In this document: positions 1 through 5,505 of the stretch, piece after piece
Layout: each line of letters opens with the position of its first letter
How positions within the stretch are numbered: the stretch's first letter is position 1
Source: Methylocystaceae bacterium
GTDB lineage: Bacteria; Pseudomonadota; Alphaproteobacteria; Rhizobiales; Beijerinckiaceae
Reading direction: 5' to 3'
NCBI GenBank assembly: GCA_003152255.1
Contig: PLZT01000663.1
Coordinates: forward strand, 1-5,505
Length of the DNA stretch: 5,505 nt
Position numbers and translations under genes: made by a program
Notes under the pieces: model-generated
Seen by the model: the letters and a program-made list of their open reading frames with translations, nothing else
The model's database searches: none
Told to the model about the DNA's origin: nothing

Positions 1-148
1 GGCGGATCAACACAAGGTGGCGCTTTTCACTTAGTTCGCGACCGCCCGCTTCGCGCTTCCATGTTCGCGAATCCAAAACGGCATCTTGTTCTCCGTGGTC
101 CGTGCGCTAGCTCCAAAGAAACTGATTTTTTGGAGTGGGGAAGTCGAC
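1..148. other. Upstream region of the His-rich gene, no gene recognised
   Basis: No convincing coding region or RNA is seen here. It must contain the promoter of the His-rich gene, but no good -35/-10 pair stands out. A TTG at 86 could extend the His-rich frame by 21 residues, but it would place a non-signal-like stretch before a good signal peptide, so it was not used. The 8-base palindrome TTCGCGAA lies at 64-71. Confidence 0.5.
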
Positions 149-481
149 ATGGACAAGAAGATCGTAGGCCTTTTGGGTGCAATCTCCTCGGTGGCGGCAA
201 TGACCGCGGCGCAAGCCGCGCCGTCGCCGGACGCGACCGAAGTCTCTACCGCGCGGTCTTACGCGGAGTTGCTGCAGCCGATCCCAAACGCAGTCGCCCT
301 ATTGCAGGCTGCTCGGGCGGCGGATGCCGAGCGTGCGAAAACGGAGACCGGCCAGGACCAAAACGTGCAGCTGGCGTGGCATCACCACCATCACCATCAT
401 CACCGGTGGTATCACCGCCACCACCATCATCATCACCGGTATCACCACCACCACCACCACCACCACCACCATCACTGGTAG
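149..481 (+). CDS. Small secreted histidine-rich protein, putative metal binder
   Basis: A 110-residue protein of unknown function. Residues 1-23 form a clear Sec signal peptide: a short Lys-Lys start, a hydrophobic core, and an AQA cleavage site before APSPD. Mature residues 24-77 have no His or Cys and contain an RSYAELLQPIPNA stretch that could be the conserved core of the family. Residues 78-110 are a tail with 26 His, in blocks of 8, 1, 6 and 11 separated by RWY, R and RY and closed by Trp. The mature protein would be about 87 residues and roughly 30% His, so binding of Cu, Ni or Zn outside the cytoplasm is a natural inference. The ATG at 149 was chosen because it begins the signal peptide and has GGAG and GGGGAAG upstream (132-143). 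I have an unverified impression that similar short poly-His exported proteins occur in Bradyrhizobium-like genomes. The gene stands alone and converges with the next one. It is surely coding, since the signal peptide, the framed tail and the stop fit together, but its role is unknown. Confidence 0.8.
   Translation: MDKKIVGLLGAISSVAAMTAAQAAPSPDATEVSTARSYAELLQPIPNAVALLQAARAADAERAKTETGQDQNVQLAWHHHHHHHHRWYHRHHHHHHRYHHHHHHHHHHHW
380..475 (+). repeat. CAY codon repeat encoding the poly-His tail
   Basis: An interrupted trinucleotide repeat of CAC/CAT codons. The last block includes nine consecutive CAC codons (443-469), while earlier blocks mix CAC and CAT. A pure CAC run is prone to replication slippage, so His number may vary between strains. 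In-frame gain or loss would only lengthen or shorten the tail. The opposite strand and other frames read as poly-Gly, poly-Pro, poly-Ser or poly-Thr and are shadows. Confidence 0.85.
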
Positions 482-539
482 CAGTTCCGTTGATGACGGC
501 GAGTTCGCAAACTTGAGTTGATGCGATCACGCCGACAGT

Positions 540-573
540 CGCTCGATTCGCAATAGGCCGAGCGCTATTTTTT
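540..573 (+). terminator. Candidate intrinsic terminator of the His-rich gene
   Basis: A 6-bp stem (CGCTCG at 540-545 with CGAGCG at 559-564) and a 13-base loop are followed, after three bases, by six T (568-573). It lies about 60 bases after the stop of the His-rich gene and points the right way. The loop is large, so the hairpin is only moderately strong. A second hairpin (579-583 with 588-592, loop GGGT) follows, but on the - strand neither hairpin has a T tract, so no intrinsic terminator is evident for the convergent gene. Confidence 0.5.
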
Positions 574-592
574 ATAACCGCGCGGGTGCGCG

Positions 593-1312
593 TTAGCGTG
601 GCGGAAGTTTTTTCGCCGCGCCATGAATGCGCCGGTAAGTGGCGTCGAACACCGTGTTCGTCGCCGAAGTCCATTGGCTGTCCGCGCCCAGATTGTCTCT
701 GCTCTCGTGGATGCGCAGAGACTGCAACTCTCGCTCGGCTGCCTCTTCCTCACCCATTTCAACGAGTTCGAAGTCGGAATCCGCCGGAATCGCGATGAAC
801 TGCGCCATCGGCTCTCCGGGTCTGAAGATATGCGTGCGACCTTCCGCCGGCGACTTGAAGACCATAAATGACATCATTGGCCACCAGTTCCTCAAAAGCG
901 CCGGCACGGCGATCGGAACGGTGTCGGTCGGGTCGGTGTAAAAGCGTGGATGAGGTTCAATCTTGATCGCCAGACCCGCTTCCACCTTCAAGTCGAGAAG
1001 CAACTGATATGTATAGAAGTGCTCGCCGAAAGTCCTGAACGGCGGCCACAACCGACCATCCTCGGGAGCCGGTCCAAAATCGCCCTCGAACACAAGGCTT
1101 CCCTCCCTCGTGCTGACGCGCAGTTCGTTGTCATAGGGGTAGAATATCTCGACGCCATATTGCGCGGCCTCCGAAAATGGCACGCAATGCCACGCATATT
1201 CGTGGGAACCGTCGGCGCGAGGCTCGGGCTTTCCAGCCCATCCGGGGATTTGGAGTTTGGTTCGGCGCGGACGCAGCCTCTCCTCGATCATCCGATATTT
1301 GATGGTGTGCAT
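593..1312 (-). CDS. Hypothetical protein, possibly DUF6065-like
   Basis: A 239-residue protein with no signal peptide or membrane segment, so probably cytoplasmic. The start at 1312 is well supported: GGAG (complement of 1318-1321) sits 5 bases before the ATG. From memory, several stretches resemble the DUF6065 family of uncharacterised proteins: the N-terminal IKYRM, a block EYAWHCVPFSEAAQYGVEI at residues 38-56, an RNWWPMMSFMVFKSP region near 141-155, and FRPGEPMAQFIAIP at 163-176. This match cannot be checked here and may be distant. The segment around 185-205 is acidic and probably helical. No catalytic motif is recognised. By eye the gene is less GC-rich than copA, and it is flanked by a convergent gene on one side and tRNA-Leu on the other, so the context gives no role. 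Recent acquisition is possible. Coding status is fairly sure, function is not. Confidence 0.75.
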   Translation of the reverse strand: MHTIKYRMIEERLRPRRTKLQIPGWAGKPEPRADGSHEYAWHCVPFSEAAQYGVEIFYPYDNELRVSTREGSLVFEGDFGPAPEDGRLWPPFRTFGEHFYTYQLLLDLKVEAGLAIKIEPHPRFYTDPTDTVPIAVPALLRNWWPMMSFMVFKSPAEGRTHIFRPGEPMAQFIAIPADSDFELVEMGEEEAAERELQSLRIHESRDNLGADSQWTSATNTVFDATYRRIHGAAKKLPPR

Positions 1313-1579
1313 GGGCGCTCCACAAAAGCCGCGACCGCTGTTGATCCATCACATTATGTGGTTCGGCGAAAATTCGAAAACCCATTTCGCCATTGCGTCG
1401 GCCGTGTTCCAAAGGAGGGCGCGCCTATAGGGCGGAGCGCCTTGTTTTCGCGAATGTATTTTGTAAAGCGTAAGTCATTGGAAGATCGTTGACGCCCCGC
1501 TTGTCCGAGAATTCTCACTCTCGGATTGTCGCGGCTTCTTCCACCGCTTCTGGCAAGGGCGCCAGCTCTAGCTTGAAAC
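1313..1579. other. Intergenic region between the hypothetical gene and tRNA-Leu
   Basis: No gene is supported here. An 88-codon frame on the - strand (1354-1620) runs through the tRNA and has no recognisable protein character. The stretch holds the presumed promoter of the hypothetical gene, an inverted repeat at 1504-1525 (TCCGAGA/TCTCGGA, 8-base loop), a small one at 1550-1565 (CTGGC/GCCAG), and a TTCGCGAA palindrome at 1447-1454. None of the hairpins has a T tract in the direction that would end the tRNA transcript. Confidence 0.45.
1350..1360 (-). promoter_or_regulatory. Dyad overlapping a possible -10 box of the hypothetical gene
   Basis: On the - strand CACATAATGTG is a perfect dyad (CACAT / ATGTG around one base) and contains CATAAT, five of six matches to a -10 box. 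It lies about 40 bases before the ATG at 1312, a plausible promoter distance. The matching -35 region (around 1375-1382) is poor. It may be an operator overlying a weak promoter, or chance. Confidence 0.25.
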
Positions 1580-1664
1580 TGGTGCGGTCGAGAGGACTCG
1601 AACCTCCACTGGTTGCCCAACTAGCACCTCAAGCTAGCGCGTCTACCAATTCCGCCACGACCGC
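1580..1664 (-). tRNA. tRNA-Leu (anticodon GAG)
   Basis: The - strand folds into a full class II cloverleaf of 85 bases including an encoded CCA. The acceptor stem is GCGGTCG/CGACCGC with discriminator A (1583), correct for leucine. The D stem is GCG/CGC with a GG-containing loop. The anticodon arm is CTAGC-TTGAGGT-GCTAG, giving anticodon GAG, which reads CUC and CUU codons. The long variable arm has a TGG/CCA stem, and the T arm carries TTCGAGT. No mismatch suggests a pseudogene. It lies in the same direction as copA, about 80 bases after the copA stop. Confidence 0.97.
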
Positions 1665-1667
1665 AAG

Positions 1668-1685
1668 GGCGCTTCGCGAAGCGCC
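1668..1685. repeat. 18-base perfect palindrome in the tRNA-Leu leader
   Basis: GGCGCTTCGCGAAGCGCC is its own reverse complement and ends three bases from the mature 5' end of tRNA-Leu. As RNA it can form a stem of about 7 bp with a 4-base loop. On the - strand it is followed by CCTT then the tRNA, so it is not a classical U-tract terminator. It could be a weak barrier to copA read-through, a precursor-processing structure, or a protein-binding site. Confidence 0.6.
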
Positions 1686-1695
1686 GGCGGCTCAG

Positions 1696-1724
1696 CGTCT
1701 AACAAATCGGCTCCACAATGACAA
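1696..1724 (-). promoter_or_regulatory. Possible sigma-70 type promoter of tRNA-Leu
   Basis: On the - strand TTGTCA (1724-1719) matches the -35 consensus at five of six positions, and TAGACG (1701-1696) is a weak -10 at a 17-base spacing. Transcription would start near 1689, leaving a leader of about 25 bases that includes the palindrome. This is the only recognisable promoter between copA and the tRNA. The -10 is poor. Confidence 0.35.
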
Positions 1725-1746
1725 GCCGCTGTTTCGCCGTTCGCCG

Positions 1747-4467
<2,721 letters not shown>

Positions 4468-4493
4468 GGATCAACCCTACTCCCGCGGCGCCG

Positions 4494-4970
4494 TCACAGC
4501 CAGCGCGGCGTTCGCGCGCGAAAGCGCTCGAACGCCTCCCCGAATTTCTCGCGCAAATGCCGCTCCTCGGGTTCGATCGCCAGCTTCGTCAGCGCGTAAA
4601 ACAGCACCGGAATCAGCAAGACTATGGCGGGCGAGCGCAGCAGCAGGCCGGCGCCAAGCGTTAGCGCCAGTTCCGAGACGTAAATCGGGTTGCGCGAATA
4701 GCGATAGGGGCCGTTGGTGACGAGCGCCGCGACGGCGCGATGCGGCAAGATCGTGGTGTCATGCCGCCGCAGCGTCAGCGCGCACCAGACGTCGTTGGCG
4801 AGCCCCAGCGCAATCAGCACGGTCCCGGCGAGATGCGCGGGACCGGGAGGGATCCACGGAGCGGGCAGCCAGTGATCGAGCATTCGCCCGCCAACAATGA
4901 CGGCGACGAACAGCAGTGGCGGCCAAGGGATACGTGAGGGTGGACGTTCGCCATCGGTCGAGAAGGTCAC
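4494..4970 (-). CDS. Isoprenylcysteine/phospholipid methyltransferase-family membrane protein
   Basis: A 158-residue integral membrane protein with about four hydrophobic segments (near residues 17-30, 45-65, 97-112 and 115-130). The family signature is clear: LVTNGPYRYSRNPIYVSE around residues 83-100, and EPEERHLREKFGEAFERF at 133-150, which form the S-adenosylmethionine-binding part in PEMT/ICMT-type enzymes. The methyl acceptor cannot be told; bacterial members are mostly uncharacterised, and lipids or small hydrophobic molecules are possible. A GTG start at 4970 was chosen because AAGGAG precedes it by 6 bases and the membrane protein begins soon after. A longer reading from another GTG at 5060 would add 30 residues of Arg/Ser/Pro-rich sequence unlike the family and has a weaker ribosome site. 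It ends 26 bases before copA and probably shares its transcript. It is divergent from bioF. Confidence 0.88.
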   Translation of the reverse strand: MTFSTDGERPPSRIPWPPLLFVAVIVGGRMLDHWLPAPWIPPGPAHLAGTVLIALGLANDVWCALTLRRHDTTILPHRAVAALVTNGPYRYSRNPIYVSELALTLGAGLLLRSPAIVLLIPVLFYALTKLAIEPEERHLREKFGEAFERFRARTPRWL

Positions 4971-4976
4971 GCGGGG

Positions 4977-4982
4977 CTCCTT
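4977..4982 (-). promoter_or_regulatory. Ribosome binding site fixing the GTG start of the methyltransferase
   Basis: The - strand reads AAGGAG followed by a 6-base spacer and GTG at 4970. This near-perfect site is why the short GTG start was preferred to the GTG at 5060. Confidence 0.75.
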
Positions 4983-5034
4983 GCGGGAATTAGATCGGCT
5001 TTTGGAGGCGCGATTGCAAGAGGGCGGAGCCCGG

Positions 5035-5058
5035 GCCGGCTGAAGGCCACGCGCCGGC
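5035..5058. repeat. GC-rich inverted repeat in the divergent intergenic region
   Basis: GCCGGC at 5035-5040 and again at 5053-5058, separated by 12 bases, can form a 6-bp stem. It lies between the methyltransferase start and bioF. Such repeats are common by chance in DNA this GC-rich, and no T tract follows. Confidence 0.3.
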
Positions 5059-5076
5059 ACAATTTTCCGCCCTGCT

Positions 5077-5105
5077 TTGACCTTCGCGCCTCGCCCCGTT
5101 AGGAG
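5077..5105 (+). promoter_or_regulatory. Possible promoter of bioF
   Basis: TTGACC (5077-5082) matches the -35 consensus at five of six positions. TAGGAG (5100-5105), 17 bases later, is a weak -10. Transcription would begin near 5112, about 26 bases before the bioF ATG. No BirA-type operator was recognised. Confidence 0.35.
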
Positions 5106-5137
5106 TCGGTGCGTCCCTCTTGAGCCGTCAAGTCAAA

Positions 5138-5505
5138 ATGCCCTCGCCGCGCCTCGATTTTCTCGCTCCGTACCAAGCTGATCTCGACGGTTTGCGCGGT
5201 CGTGACCGGTTGCGTGCGCTCAGCAAAAGGGGCGGGCTCGATTTCGCCTCCAATGATTATCTCGGCCTCGCCGAATCCGAGGAATACCGCGAGGCCGCGC
5301 GCGCGGCGCTGGCGCGCGGGGTTCCGCTGGGGGCCGGAGGTTCGCGGCTATTGCGCGGAAATCATCCCGAGCATGAGGCGCTGGAGGTAGAGGCGGCGCG
5401 GTTTTTCGGGGCGGAATGCGCGCTGTTTTTCGGCGCGGGATTTTCGGCCAACGAGGCGCTGCTCGCGACTCTGCCGCAACGCGGCGATATCATTCTTTAC
5501 GACGA
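5138..5505 (+). CDS. bioF: 8-amino-7-oxononanoate synthase, 5' part (cut by window end)
   Basis: The first 122 codons of a pyridoxal-phosphate enzyme that joins pimeloyl thioester and L-alanine to form 8-amino-7-oxononanoate, the first step in building the biotin ring. Seen: FASNDYLGL at residues 36-44, GAGGSRLLRGN at 65-75, HEALE at 79-83 and LFFGAGFSANEALL at 96-109, all landmarks of the alpha-oxoamine synthase family, in the order found in BioF. The PLP-binding lysine lies beyond the window. The frame is open to the end. The ATG at 5138 was chosen by fit to the usual N-terminus; its ribosome site is weak, and a TTG at 5120 would add six residues. Other family members (2-amino-3-ketobutyrate CoA ligase, 5-aminolevulinate synthase, serine palmitoyltransferase) are less likely from the N-terminal sequence, but not excluded on a fragment. 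Confidence 0.88.
   Translation, partial: MPSPRLDFLAPYQADLDGLRGRDRLRALSKRGGLDFASNDYLGLAESEEYREAARAALARGVPLGAGGSRLLRGNHPEHEALEVEAARFFGAECALFFGAGFSANEALLATLPQRGDIILYD

Noticed and set aside
61..674. Other frames through the His tract giving poly-Pro/Ser, poly-Thr/Ile and poly-Gly proteins
   Set aside because: They are shift and antisense readings of the CAY repeat; only the 149-481 frame has a signal peptide and a ribosome site.
1416..1448. Hairpin GGCGC/GCGCC followed by TTGTTTT on the + strand
   Set aside because: It resembles an intrinsic terminator, but no + strand gene lies between the terminator near 573 and this point, so there is nothing for it to end.
1..1664. Integration (att) repeat of the tRNA-Leu 3' end
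   Set aside because: No second copy of the tRNA 3' sequence was found in the window, so an integrated element cannot be bounded here.
4971..5060. Extension of the methyltransferase to a GTG at 5060
   Set aside because: The added 30 residues are low-complexity Arg/Ser/Pro and the internal GTG at 4970 has a far better ribosome site.
4971..5137. CueR-like copper regulator site upstream of the methyltransferase-copA pair
   Set aside because: A TTGACCTTC stretch at 5077-5085 recalls the left half of a MerR-family site, but the matching right half is missing and it faces bioF.

Overview
This 5.5 kb window is GC-rich chromosomal DNA. Codon usage, the alphaproteobacterial look of the copper ATPase and BioF, and a chromosomally encoded tRNA-Leu with its CCA end suggest an alphaproteobacterium, probably of the order Hyphomicrobiales (Rhizobiales) and possibly near the Methylocystis/Beijerinckia groups. 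The genus-level guess is weak and rests on general resemblance only.

Layout from left to right. (1) Positions 149-481, + strand: a small secreted protein whose last 33 residues hold 26 histidines, followed by a candidate intrinsic terminator. (2) Positions 593-1312, - strand, convergent with the first: a 239-residue soluble protein of unknown function, tentatively resembling the DUF6065 family. (3) Positions 1580-1664, - strand: tRNA-Leu(GAG), with an 18-base perfect palindrome in its 5' leader and a possible promoter before that. (4) Positions 1747-4467, - strand: a 906-residue Cu(+) P1B-type ATPase (CopA) with two N-terminal metal-binding domains and, unusually, a third at the C-terminus. 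The last domain looks like a complete CopZ-type chaperone and has its own in-frame ATG with a strong Shine-Dalgarno sequence. (5) Positions 4494-4970, - strand: a small membrane methyltransferase of the isoprenylcysteine/phospholipid methyltransferase type, 26 bases upstream of copA and probably in one operon with it. (6) Position 5138 to the end, + strand: the divergently transcribed start of bioF (biotin synthesis), cut by the window edge.

The functional core is copper handling. The methyltransferase-copA unit would export cytosolic Cu(+), and the same gene may also supply a free copper chaperone by internal translation initiation. The secreted poly-His protein at the left could bind metal outside the cytoplasm, but it is not in the same operon and the link is only suggestive. 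The tRNA and bioF are housekeeping genes. No insertion sequence, CRISPR array or phage gene is visible, and no gene-free stretch exceeds 300 bases.
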